DNA of 64,000 nucleotides from Streptomyces caelestis (GTDB lineage Bacteria > Actinomycetota > Actinomycetes > Streptomycetales > Streptomycetaceae). The translations under genes and the position numbers were made by a program. Each line of letters starts with the position of its first letter. Position 1 is the stretch's first letter. Below the pieces are notes generated by a model that did no database searches, had not been told where the DNA came from, and worked only from the letters and a program-made list of their open reading frames with translations. This document shows, piece after piece, positions 16,701 to 24,577 of this stretch. Where the stretch lies: positions 8,246,001-8,310,000 of the forward strand of contig NZ_JACHNE010000001.1 of the NCBI RefSeq assembly GCF_014205255.1, in the 5' to 3' direction.

Positions 16701-18083
16701 TCAGCACTCGATGACGTTGACCGCGAGCCCGCCGCGGGCCGTCTCCTTGTACTTGACCTTCATGTCGGCGCCCGTCTCCTTCATGGTCTTGATGACCTTG
16801 TCCAGGGAGACGTGGTGGCGGCCGTCGCCCCGCAGGGCCATCCGGGCCGCGGTGACGGCTTTGACCGCCGCCATGCCGTTGCGCTCGATGCACGGGATCT
16901 GCACGAGGCCGCCGACAGGGTCGCAGGTCAGGCCGAGGTTGTGTTCCATGCCGATCTCGGCGGCGTTCTCCACCTGTTCGGGCGAGCCGCCGAGTACCTC
17001 CGCGAGGCCGCCCGCGGCCATGGAGCAGGCGGCGCCGACCTCGCCCTGGCAGCCGACCTCGGCGCCCGAGATCGAGGCGTTCTCCTTGAACAGCAGGCCG
17101 ATGGCGCCGGCCGCCAGCAGAAACCGGACCACGGCGTCGTCGTCGGCTCCGTGCACGAAGTTGACGTAGTAGTGCAGGACTGCCGGGATGATGCCGGCCG
17201 CGCCGTTCGTCGGAGCGGTGACCACCCGGCCGCCGGCCGCGTTCTCCTCGTTGACCGCCATGGCGTAGAGGGTCACCCACTCCAACGCCCGCCCCGCCGG
17301 GGCGCCCTCGGCCCGCAGCGCCTTGGCCACGGCGGTGGAACGGCGGCGGACCCTGAGCCCGCCCGGCAGGATCCCCTCACAGGACAGGCCGCGTGCCACG
17401 CACTCCCGCATCACGCGCCAGATCTCCAGCAGTCCCGCGCGGATCTCCTCGTCGGTCCGCCAGGCCAGCTCGTTCTCCAGCATCAGCGCCGAGATCGACA
17501 GACCCGTCTCCCGGGTCAGGCGCAGCAACTCGTCGCCGCTGCCGAACGGGTACTTCACCACCGTGTCGTCGACCTTGACCCGGTCCGCGCCGGCGGCCTC
17601 CTCGTCGACGACGAACCCGCCCCCGACCGAGTAGTAGGTGGCCTCCAGCAAGGACAGCCCCTCGGCGTCGTACGCGAACAGCCTCATGCCGTTGGCGTGG
17701 TACGGCAGGGAACGGCGGCGGTGCAGGACCAACTGCCGCTCCGTGTCGAAGAGGATCTCGTGGGCATCACCGAGCTCGCGGCCCAGCAGACGCAGCCTTC
17801 CCGTCGTCCTGATCCGCTCGACGTCACCTTCGGCCACGCCGACGTCCACCGTGTGCGGCTCGTTGCCCTCCAGACCGAGCAGGACGGCCTTGGGGGTGCC
17901 GTGACCGTGGCCGGTGGCCCCCAATGAGCCGAAGAGCTCGGCCCGTACCGACGCCGTCCGCGCGAGCAGATCTTCCTTCTCCAGCCTGCCGGCGAACATG
18001 CGGGCGGCCCGCATGGGGCCGACCGTGTGCGAACTGGACGGGCCTATGCCGATGGAGAAGAGGTCGAAGACGGAGATGGCCAC
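16701..18083 (-). CDS. sdaA: L-serine dehydratase (single-chain, iron-sulfur type)
   Basis: The 460-residue enzyme deaminates L-serine to pyruvate and ammonia. It has the N-terminal beta domain (SVFDLFSIGIGPSSSHTVGP) and C-terminal alpha domain of single-chain bacterial SdaA. The cluster cysteines appear in GLSCEGILPGG, GAACSMAAGG and LTCDPVGGLVQIPC. The GTG at 18083 follows AAGGGAG and gives the standard length; the frame is open further upstream. sdaA completes a route glycine plus C1 to serine to pyruvate with glyA. Its promoter carries the same GTTGC tandem as purU and the Rieske gene, which supports a shared regulon. The 32-bp gap to fdhD suggests fdhD and the mshA-like gene may be read from the sdaA promoter. 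Confidence 0.96.
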   Translation of the reverse strand: MAISVFDLFSIGIGPSSSHTVGPMRAARMFAGRLEKEDLLARTASVRAELFGSLGATGHGHGTPKAVLLGLEGNEPHTVDVGVAEGDVERIRTTGRLRLLGRELGDAHEILFDTERQLVLHRRRSLPYHANGMRLFAYDAEGLSLLEATYYSVGGGFVVDEEAAGADRVKVDDTVVKYPFGSGDELLRLTRETGLSISALMLENELAWRTDEEIRAGLLEIWRVMRECVARGLSCEGILPGGLRVRRRSTAVAKALRAEGAPAGRALEWVTLYAMAVNEENAAGGRVVTAPTNGAAGIIPAVLHYYVNFVHGADDDAVVRFLLAAGAIGLLFKENASISGAEVGCQGEVGAACSMAAGGLAEVLGGSPEQVENAAEIGMEHNLGLTCDPVGGLVQIPCIERNGMAAVKAVTAARMALRGDGRHHVSLDKVIKTMKETGADMKVKYKETARGGLAVNVIEC

Positions 18084-18167
18084 GAGCGGGCTCCCTTGTC
18101 TGCGCTTGGGTGTGGCGGGAGGCGCGAGCGAAACCTCACGACGGTGGATGCCATGGTTTCTGATTAA

Positions 18168-18220
18168 GCAACCAGCATCTCTATGTGCAACAGACTTTCT
18201 TTTGTGTCCCAGGTTGTCAA
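18168..18220 (-). promoter_or_regulatory. sdaA promoter with tandem GTTGC operator
   Basis: On the minus strand TTGACA (18220-18215) is followed after 23 nt by GTTGCACA (18191-18184) and, 19 bp on, by GTTGCTTA (18172-18165). The layout copies that of the purU and Rieske promoters. The first box, GTTGCACA, is identical to the second box of the Rieske promoter. Confidence 0.6.
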
Positions 18221-18935
18221 GACGGCTGCCGCGCGGGCGACGACTCCGACGGCACGGCGCCGGTGGGCCGGTGTCCGGACGGTCGTCCCGAGCCGGGGCG
18301 GGTCCGGGTACTCCGGGCGACATCTGGGTGCAACGGTCGGCAGGCGAGGTCCGTCTGCGGCTCGAAACATGCTTCACTCCGCCTCCCGGTCGAGCACCAA
18401 ACTGTTAGTCAAGTGGGCGTCGCCGCACCCGATCACCCTCAAGAGGCGTGCCGCATCGCCGCCCAGTACGAGATCTTCATCCGGCGGTGGAGCGGCCTGC
18501 TGCCACTCACACGATCGTCGGCATGAGTGCTGGTATCGGTCACAGCGACGGCTGACGGCCCGGCGGTCCGACCCTGAGTTCAGAGGGATTTGGGTCGCAG
18601 AGATTGACAGATGAGAGTCCGATGGTGACTCTTTCTGTTATTCGAAACGGTGTGGGAGCGTTCACAGTCATGTGGCCGCAGAGAGCAGACCGCATGCATC
18701 GCTTCTCGCCGCCTCGGGCTTTTGTTCCTCCGCATCAGTGGTGACAGGAGGCACTTCATGCGTGAGTTACGGCCGGTCGGTGTTCGGCGGCCGCCACCGC
18801 ACCGTGCGTGTTCAGCGGAAGCCGCACCCATCCCCCCGCTACCTCACTTGACGCTTCCTCACCAGTGAAGCGACCGGGCCGCGAAACCCGCACCTTCCCC
18901 CACGAGCAACCCCCCACTCACACAGGAGTTCATCG
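18221..18935. other. Intergenic region between divergent sdaA and hydrolase gene
   Basis: About 700 bp without a convincing gene. Short open frames here lack family features and sensible starts. The half next to the hydrolase is less GC-rich near 18590-18680, as expected of a promoter region. It contains TGGGAGCGTTCACA (about 18651-18664), whose left half resembles the CebR-type box TGGGAGCG. No other structure was recognised. Confidence 0.4.
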
Positions 18936-19817
18936 ATGAGCATGCAACGGCGCACCTTCCTGGCCCTGAGCGCGGCCGGAGCGGCGGGCGTGGGCGCATC
19001 CCTGTTCGGCGCCGGGCAGGCAGGCGCCCTCGTCAAGCCGCAGGGCGCCCCCACCACGCCGTTCGCGGTCGGCGTGCGCCGGTACAACTGGACCCGCGGC
19101 AGCCGCCCGTGCACCACCTACGTCTACTACCCGGCCACCGGTACCCCCGGCGGCAACCCGGTGACGAACGCCCCGGTCGCAGGCGGTGTCTTCCCCGTCT
19201 ACAACTTCACCCACGGCTACGGAAGCAGCCCGCAGAACTCCCTGTTCATCATCCGGGCCCTGGCCTCGGCGGGCTTCGTCGTCCCCGCCCCGCACTTCAC
19301 CCACAACTTCAATGACGTCAACAACGGCAACACCTCCAAGGACGTCTCGCAGATCCTCACCAACACCCTCGCGCTCAACGCGAGCGGTCCGCTGGCCGGG
19401 CACATCAACACCGGCATCGGCGTCGGCGTCTCGGGCCACTCCCTGGGCGGCATGGTGACCCACGGTCTGCTGACCTCGTGGCCCGACCGCCGGATCATCT
19501 CCGCCAACCCCCAGTCCTGCGTGGACATGGGCAACCCGTCCAGTTCGGTCTCCGCCAAGGTCCTGTTCGTGCACGGCGACCGGGACTCGACCACGCAGTA
19601 CTCCTCGGCCCGGCAGGCGTACAAGGAGATTGCCTGGCCCAAGGCGTTCCTCACCTTCGTCGGTGGCAGCCACACCAGCTTCTGGAGCGACCAGCGCTTC
19701 CCGAGGACCGTCGTCGACTGGGCCCGCTGGACCATGTACGGCGACACCGCCGCACGGGACCGTCTCCCGGCTGACGCGGCCGGGTCCAACACCAGGTGGG
19801 AATCCGTGCTGGGCTGA
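18936..19817 (+). CDS. Secreted alpha/beta hydrolase (dienelactone hydrolase/cutinase-like fold)
   Basis: The 293-residue protein starts with a twin-arginine type signal (RRTFLALSAAGAAGVGASL) ending near AGA at about residue 30. The mature part is an alpha/beta hydrolase with nucleophile elbow GHSLGG (Ser169). A probable acid Asp follows in LFVHGDRDSTT, and a His in GGSHTSFW. Families with this layout hydrolyse extracellular esters, including plant acyl groups and polyesters; the substrate is not clear here. It stands alone with a 435-bp gap before the rhamnogalacturonan lyase gene on the same strand. The ATG follows a distant AGGAG about 9 bp upstream. A role in plant cell wall ester cleavage fits the neighbours but is inference. 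Confidence 0.85.
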   Translation: MSMQRRTFLALSAAGAAGVGASLFGAGQAGALVKPQGAPTTPFAVGVRRYNWTRGSRPCTTYVYYPATGTPGGNPVTNAPVAGGVFPVYNFTHGYGSSPQNSLFIIRALASAGFVVPAPHFTHNFNDVNNGNTSKDVSQILTNTLALNASGPLAGHINTGIGVGVSGHSLGGMVTHGLLTSWPDRRIISANPQSCVDMGNPSSSVSAKVLFVHGDRDSTTQYSSARQAYKEIAWPKAFLTFVGGSHTSFWSDQRFPRTVVDWARWTMYGDTAARDRLPADAAGSNTRWESVLG

Positions 19818-20253
19818 GGAGCAACCGCTCCGCACGCCCGGCGTGACGTTCCCGCACGTCAGGGCCGTCAGACAGACAGGACTGTCATGATCGTGTCATG
19901 CGGCGGCGTGCACGACGGCCCTCCCCTGATCGTCCTCGAACGCGGACAGCGAGGCGCTCGGTCGCCGGCTCCACGACGGGCGCTTCGCTCGTGCCGTCCC
20001 ACAGCGGATGGCGGCACGGGACCTGCCAGGAGGTACTGATTCTTTCTGCGCGGACTCCCGGGTCTGTCCGGCACAGTCCACCCCGGCACAGTCATCGCCG
20101 ATAACTGACCCCCGTTCCCGGACCCCACATCGGGTGGAGGGCATGGAGCTTTATGACCACGAAACGCGGATCCCCCCGCACGGGTGGCATCCCGTCGGCC
20201 ACCACCCCGTGATCCACCACTAGGCATGCACATCCCCCACACCGGAGGTCACT
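19818..20253. other. Intergenic region before the rhamnogalacturonan lyase gene
   Basis: About 435 bp with no supported gene. Short overlapping frames on both strands show no family features. The stretch just before 20254 contains the GGAGG ribosome-binding site of the lyase gene (20244-20248). No clear operator was recognised. Confidence 0.5.
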
Positions 20254-22158
20254 GTGACCGACTCTCACCCGTGCCCCCGCACGGCGCCGCGTCCACGAAG
20301 AATGCGCCGAGCCTCGGGCGGCCGCGTGGCAGGCGTTCTCGCCGCCGCCGTCGCGCTGGCCGCCTCCGCGCTCACCGTGCTGCCCCAGACCGCGGAGGCC
20401 GCGACCGCGCGACAGGTGGAGCGCCTCGACCGGGGACTGACCAGTGTCCACACCAGCAGCGGGAACCTGGTGTCGTGGCGCTGGCTGGCCACCGACCCGA
20501 ACGACGTGGCGTTCAACGTCTACCGCGGCGCCACCAAGCTCAACTCCTCGCCGATCACCGGCTCCACGAACTACTTCGACTCCGGCGCCCAGGACTCCGC
20601 CGACTACACGGTGCGCCCGGTGGTGAACGGCACCGAGCAGGCCCCTTCCGAGCGCGCGTTGCAGTTCCGGTCAGGTTACCTGGACGTACCGATCTCGCCG
20701 CCGGCCGGAGGCACCGCTCCGGGCAACTCGGCGTACACCTACGAGGCCAACGACGCCAGTCTCGGCGACCTGGACGGCGACGGCAGGCTCGACCTGGTCC
20801 TGAAGTGGTATCCCACCAACGCCAAGGACAACGCCCAGTCCGGCTACACCGGCAACACCGTCGTCGACGGCATCAAGCTCGACGGCACCCGGCTGTGGCG
20901 CATCGACCTGGGCCGCAACATCCGCTCCGGCGCGCACTACACGCAGTTCCAGGTGTACGACTACGACGGCGACGGCAAGGCCGAGGTCGCCATGAAGACC
21001 GCCGACGGCACGAGGGACGGCACCGGCGCGGTCATCGGCAGCTCGTCGGCCGACCACCGCAACTCCAGCGGCTACGTGCTCTCCGGCCCCGAGTACCTGA
21101 CCATGTTCAACGGGCAGACGGGCAAGGCGATGCAGAGCGTCGACTACGTCCCGGCCCGCGGCAGCGTCTCCTCCTGGGGCGACAACTACGGCAACCGCGC
21201 CGACCGCTTCCTGGCGGGCACGGCCTACCTCGACGGCTCCCGCCCATCCCTGATCATGGCGCGCGGCTACTACACCCGCAGCGTCATCGCCGCCTGGGAC
21301 TGGCGAAACGGTGCCTTCACCCGCCGCTGGACCTTCGACACCGCCTCCTCCACCAACAGCGGCAAGGGCTACGACGGCCAGGGCAACCACAGCCTGTCCG
21401 TCGCGGATGTCGACGCGGACGGCAAGGACGAGATCGTCTACGGCGCGATGACCGTGGACGACAACGGCAACGGACTGTGGACCACCAGGCTGGGCCACGG
21501 CGACGCCGGTCACGTCGGCGACCTCAACCCCTCCCGCGCCGGCCTGGAGTACTTCAAGGTCTCGGAAAGCTCCAGCCAGCCCGGCTCGTGGATGGCCGAC
21601 GCGCGCACCGGCCAGATCCTGTGGCGTACGGCCTCCGGCTCGGACAACGGCCGCGGAGTCGCCGCCGACGTCCACGCCGGCAGCCCCGGTGCCGAGGCAT
21701 GGTCGGCCACCGACACCACCCTGCGCTCGGCGACCGGCGCCTCCCTGGGCCGGGAGCCGTCCAGCATGAACTTCGTCAGCTGGTGGGACGGCGACCCCGT
21801 CCGTGAACTCCTCGACGGCACCCGCATCGACAAGTACGGCACCTCCGGCGACACCCGCCTGCTGACCGGCTCCGGCGTCCACTCCAACAACGGCACCAAG
21901 GCCACGCCGTCCCTTTCCGGAGACATCCTCGGCGATTGGCGTGAAGAGGTCATCTGGCCGACGTCGGACAACAGGGCCCTGCGGATCTACTCCACACCGC
22001 ACCAGACGAACACCCGCATCACGACCCTGCTCCACGACACCCAGTACCGCACGGCCCTGGCCTGGCAGAACACGGCGTACAACCAGCCCCCGCACCCGAG
22101 CTTCTTCATCGGCAACGGGATGTCGGCGGCTCCACGGCCCACCGTCTACACGCCCTGA
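20254..22158 (+). CDS. Secreted rhamnogalacturonan lyase (PL11 type)
   Basis: The 634-residue protein starts at a GTG preceded by GGAGG. It has an arginine-rich N-region and a hydrophobic signal ending at EAATA near residues 49-51. The mature enzyme matches polysaccharide lyase family 11. It opens with a small fibronectin-like domain (VSWRWLATDPNDVAFNVYRG). An eight-bladed propeller with calcium-binding DxDxDG loops follows (GDLDGDGRLDLVLKWYP, YDYDGDGKAEVAMKTADGT, VDADGKDEIVYGAM). PL11 enzymes cleave the rhamnose-galacturonate backbone of pectin by beta-elimination outside the cell. Two SGNH esterases downstream could remove its acetyl groups. Length is normal for a PL11 enzyme without extra binding modules. 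Confidence 0.93.
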   Translation: MTDSHPCPRTAPRPRRMRRASGGRVAGVLAAAVALAASALTVLPQTAEAATARQVERLDRGLTSVHTSSGNLVSWRWLATDPNDVAFNVYRGATKLNSSPITGSTNYFDSGAQDSADYTVRPVVNGTEQAPSERALQFRSGYLDVPISPPAGGTAPGNSAYTYEANDASLGDLDGDGRLDLVLKWYPTNAKDNAQSGYTGNTVVDGIKLDGTRLWRIDLGRNIRSGAHYTQFQVYDYDGDGKAEVAMKTADGTRDGTGAVIGSSSADHRNSSGYVLSGPEYLTMFNGQTGKAMQSVDYVPARGSVSSWGDNYGNRADRFLAGTAYLDGSRPSLIMARGYYTRSVIAAWDWRNGAFTRRWTFDTASSTNSGKGYDGQGNHSLSVADVDADGKDEIVYGAMTVDDNGNGLWTTRLGHGDAGHVGDLNPSRAGLEYFKVSESSSQPGSWMADARTGQILWRTASGSDNGRGVAADVHAGSPGAEAWSATDTTLRSATGASLGREPSSMNFVSWWDGDPVRELLDGTRIDKYGTSGDTRLLTGSGVHSNNGTKATPSLSGDILGDWREEVIWPTSDNRALRIYSTPHQTNTRITTLLHDTQYRTALAWQNTAYNQPPHPSFFIGNGMSAAPRPTVYTP

Positions 22159-22174
22159 ACCTCGCCTCGATCGG

Positions 22175-22200
22175 CCGCCCATGCTCCACCGCATGGGCGG
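22175..22200 (+). terminator. Hairpin after the rhamnogalacturonan lyase gene
   Basis: CCGCCCATGC (22175-22184) and GCATGGGCGG (22191-22200) form a perfect 10-bp stem with a 6-nt loop, 16 bp after the stop codon. Confidence 0.75.
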
Positions 22201-22455
22201 ACGATCAGGGGCGGGGGAGGGCTGGCTCGCTGTGAGACCCGCCGCGGCCTAGGTGCGCAACGGCGCCCTCAGTATGAGCGGCTTCGCCGTATCGGCGCGA
22301 AACGCCTCCTTCTCCTGGGAGCCGGAGTGCATGTCCTTGTTCACCGGCTACAACCTGGAACTCCTCCACGCGGCGGCCCACCGTCATCATGAACGGCTTC
22401 ACCCAGGCCTGAATGACGGGCCGTCGAACTCAACCCGGTATCGACTCGGTCAAGG
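22201..22455. other. Gap between lyase terminator and SGNH esterase gene
   Basis: About 250 bp. A frame from 22253 to 22474 (73 residues, GTG start) is open but has no recognisable family and no ribosome-binding site. It could be a gene remnant. Nothing else is supported. Confidence 0.4.
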
Positions 22456-23556
22456 ATGGGATTGGCGATTGTAATGAGCATGTCATTAACGCGTTCCGGA
22501 GGTCATGGGGTCCGGCTGGGCGCAGCGGGCCTGCTGACCCTCGCGATGCTGGTCGGCACCGGTGCGGCGCATGCCGATGCCGCCGCGCGGGCTCTGCCGG
22601 CCGGTTGTTCCGGCACCGCGCCGGTCAAGTGTCACTACGCGGTCTCACCCGGCAACTACGACGTGACGGTCTCCGTCGGTGGCGGCGCCTCCGACGGGCA
22701 GACCGAGATGTGGGTGGAGGCCCGGCGGCTGATGCTTCCGGCGACGAAGACGGCGGCCGGTGCCGTCGCCACGTACTCGTTCACGGTCAACGTGCGGCAG
22801 CCGGAGGGGCAGCCGACCGGTCAGGGCGGCAACGGTAACCCCGGTCTGGACATCCGGTTCACGGGCTCCAACCCTCAGGTCTCGGCCGTCTCGGTGAAGC
22901 CGGCGACCCAGCCGATGGTCGCCTACCTGGCCGGTGACTCGACCGTGTGCGACCAGCTGATCGCCCCGTACACCGGGTGGGGCCAGATGATCACGAGTGC
23001 CGTGCGTCCCGGCGCGGTTGTCGCCAACTACGCCGACTCCGGGGAGAGTTCAGGCAGCTTCCGGAGCAACTCGGCGCTCTTCCCGGCCCTGCTGTCGAAG
23101 GTCAGGGCGAACGACGCGGTCTTCATCCAGTTCGGCCACAACGACAAACAGACCAGCGCGTCCGCCTTCCGGAGCAACCTCACGTCCATGATCACGCAGG
23201 TCCGTGCGAAGGGCGGCGTCCCGGTCCTGGTGACCCCGCCGGTCCGCCGGCAGTTCAACGGCAACCGGCTCACGCCAACGGCGCTGCACGTCAACGGCGT
23301 GGGCGTGAACCTGCCCGCCGAGATGCGCTCGCTCGGCGCGGCGCAGAACGTGCCGGTGATCGACCTGACCACCAAGAGCAAGACGCTGGTGGAGTCCCTC
23401 GGCCCGTCCGCCTCCGCGCAGCTCTTCCTGCGCTCCTCCGTCGACGGTGTCACGGACAACACCCACTTCTCGCAGTACGGCGCGACGCAGATGGGCGGGC
23501 TGGTGCTCCAGAGCATCCGGGAACAGCGCCTGCCCCTGGCCGCGTACCTGCGCTGA
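22456..23556 (+). CDS. Secreted SGNH esterase, rhamnogalacturonan acetylesterase-like (CE12 type)
   Basis: The protein of about 366 residues has a signal peptide (LGAAGLLTLAMLVGTGAAHA). A beta-sandwich-like N-terminal region (residues about 45-150) precedes an SGNH hydrolase domain: block I AGDST (Ser162), block III FGHND, and catalytic Asp/His in DNTHFSQYGA. This is the pattern of rhamnogalacturonan acetylesterases, which remove acetyl groups from galacturonate so lyases can act. The lyase upstream supports this. The start is uncertain: ATG 22456, 22474 or 22480 all lack a good ribosome-binding site, and a palindrome covers 22472-22488. A second SGNH gene follows 45 bp downstream, probably in one operon. 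Confidence 0.85.
   Translation: MGLAIVMSMSLTRSGGHGVRLGAAGLLTLAMLVGTGAAHADAAARALPAGCSGTAPVKCHYAVSPGNYDVTVSVGGGASDGQTEMWVEARRLMLPATKTAAGAVATYSFTVNVRQPEGQPTGQGGNGNPGLDIRFTGSNPQVSAVSVKPATQPMVAYLAGDSTVCDQLIAPYTGWGQMITSAVRPGAVVANYADSGESSGSFRSNSALFPALLSKVRANDAVFIQFGHNDKQTSASAFRSNLTSMITQVRAKGGVPVLVTPPVRRQFNGNRLTPTALHVNGVGVNLPAEMRSLGAAQNVPVIDLTTKSKTLVESLGPSASAQLFLRSSVDGVTDNTHFSQYGATQMGGLVLQSIREQRLPLAAYLR
22472..22488. promoter_or_regulatory. Palindrome TAATGA-GCATG-TCATTA over the esterase start region
   Basis: A perfect 6-bp inverted repeat with a 5-nt centre overlaps two candidate ATG starts of the first SGNH gene. It is AT-rich compared with its surroundings. It could be an operator or a translational control hairpin, or chance. 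Confidence 0.35.
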
Positions 23557-23601
23557 CCGACGCCCGGTGGAGCCCGTCTGTGGGAAGGACCTGATGGACT
23601 G

Positions 23602-24468
23602 ATGAAGAAACTTCGGATACTCGTCACGACCGCACTGGTGATCGCCTTGTCGAGCCTCGGCGTCAGCACCGTCTCGGCTGCCGACAGCGTCGCGGCGAAC
23701 TGCACCGGCGCCTCCCGCGCCGAGGCCCCGGCCGCACGAGCGGCGGCCGCGCCGGTCACGGTGTGGCTGGCCGGCGACTCCACCATGGCCAACCCGGGCT
23801 CGGCTCGTTGCCCGGTCGGCTGGGGCAGCCAGTTCGACGCCCTGTTCAACAGCGACGTGACGGTCAGGAACCAAGCCGTGGGAGGCCGCAGCATCCAGAC
23901 CTGGCTGTACGAAGGGAACGTGAGCAGCACCAAGGGCTCCGACGGCGAGTGCCGCCTCACGTCCAACACGTACTCGTCACGCTGGCAGGCGATGCTGAAC
24001 GCGAGCACCGGGATGAAGGCAGGCGACTACCTGTTCATCCAGTTCGGCATCAACGACTCCTCCTCGACCTGCCCACGCCACGTCGGCCCGGCCCGGTACC
24101 AACAGCTGATGACCATGATGGCGCAGGCTGCCCTGGCCCGGGGCGCACACCCGGTGCTGCTCACCCCGGTGGCAGCCATCACCTGCTCCGGCAGCACGGC
24201 GACCAAGAACCGCGGCTTCGTCTCCCAGACCTTCGCCGCCGGCTCCGCGACCGGAGCGCCGGTCATCGACCTGCAGACGCTCAGCGTCTCGCGTTACAAC
24301 AGTCTGCGCTTCTGCCCGCACAACGGCGACTTCGGATCGGGGCCCGTGGGCGCCTTCTTCTGCGACGACCGCACCCACTTCGAAACCTACGGCGCGCAGC
24401 AGGTCGCCGGGCTCGTCGCCGGTGACGTACGCCGACAGGGGCTCCCGCTGGCCGCGTATCTCAGGTGA
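23602..24468 (+). CDS. Secreted SGNH/GDSL esterase, rhamnogalacturonan acetylesterase-like
   Basis: The 288-residue protein has a clear signal peptide (MKKLRILVTTALVIALSSLG, cleavage near VSA-AD). The SGNH blocks are WLAGDSTMA (nucleophile Ser), NQAVGGRSIQTW with the oxyanion Gly, FGINDSSS, and CDDRTHFETYGA with the catalytic Asp and His. The tail QGLPLAAYLR is almost identical to the end of the preceding esterase (QRLPLAAYLR), so the two are related paralogues. It lacks the N-terminal sandwich region of its neighbour. It is probably cotranscribed with it and acts on acetylated pectin outside the cell; a different acetylated sugar polymer is possible. Confidence 0.85.
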   Translation: MKKLRILVTTALVIALSSLGVSTVSAADSVAANCTGASRAEAPAARAAAAPVTVWLAGDSTMANPGSARCPVGWGSQFDALFNSDVTVRNQAVGGRSIQTWLYEGNVSSTKGSDGECRLTSNTYSSRWQAMLNASTGMKAGDYLFIQFGINDSSSTCPRHVGPARYQQLMTMMAQAALARGAHPVLLTPVAAITCSGSTATKNRGFVSQTFAAGSATGAPVIDLQTLSVSRYNSLRFCPHNGDFGSGPVGAFFCDDRTHFETYGAQQVAGLVAGDVRRQGLPLAAYLR

Positions 24469-24516
24469 CGACGGGCTCGGAAGCGGCCCGGCCCCAGTCT
24501 GATGCGGCACCTCGCA

Positions 24517-24552
24517 ACGCCCGGATCCGCCGACCGTGGCGGACCCGGGCGT
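24517..24552. terminator. Bidirectional terminator between esterase and decarboxylase genes
   Basis: 15-nt arms at 24517-24531 (ACGCCCGGATCCGCC) and 24538-24552 (GGCGGACCCGGGCGT) pair with one mismatch around a 6-nt loop. The flanking genes are convergent. Confidence 0.8.
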
Positions 24553-24577
24553 CTGCTTGCGGGGTCGGCGGCGAGCG

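Noticed and set aside
18183..18614. Open frame of 143 codons between sdaA and the hydrolase gene
   Set aside because: Overlaps the sdaA promoter, no ribosome-binding site, no family motif.
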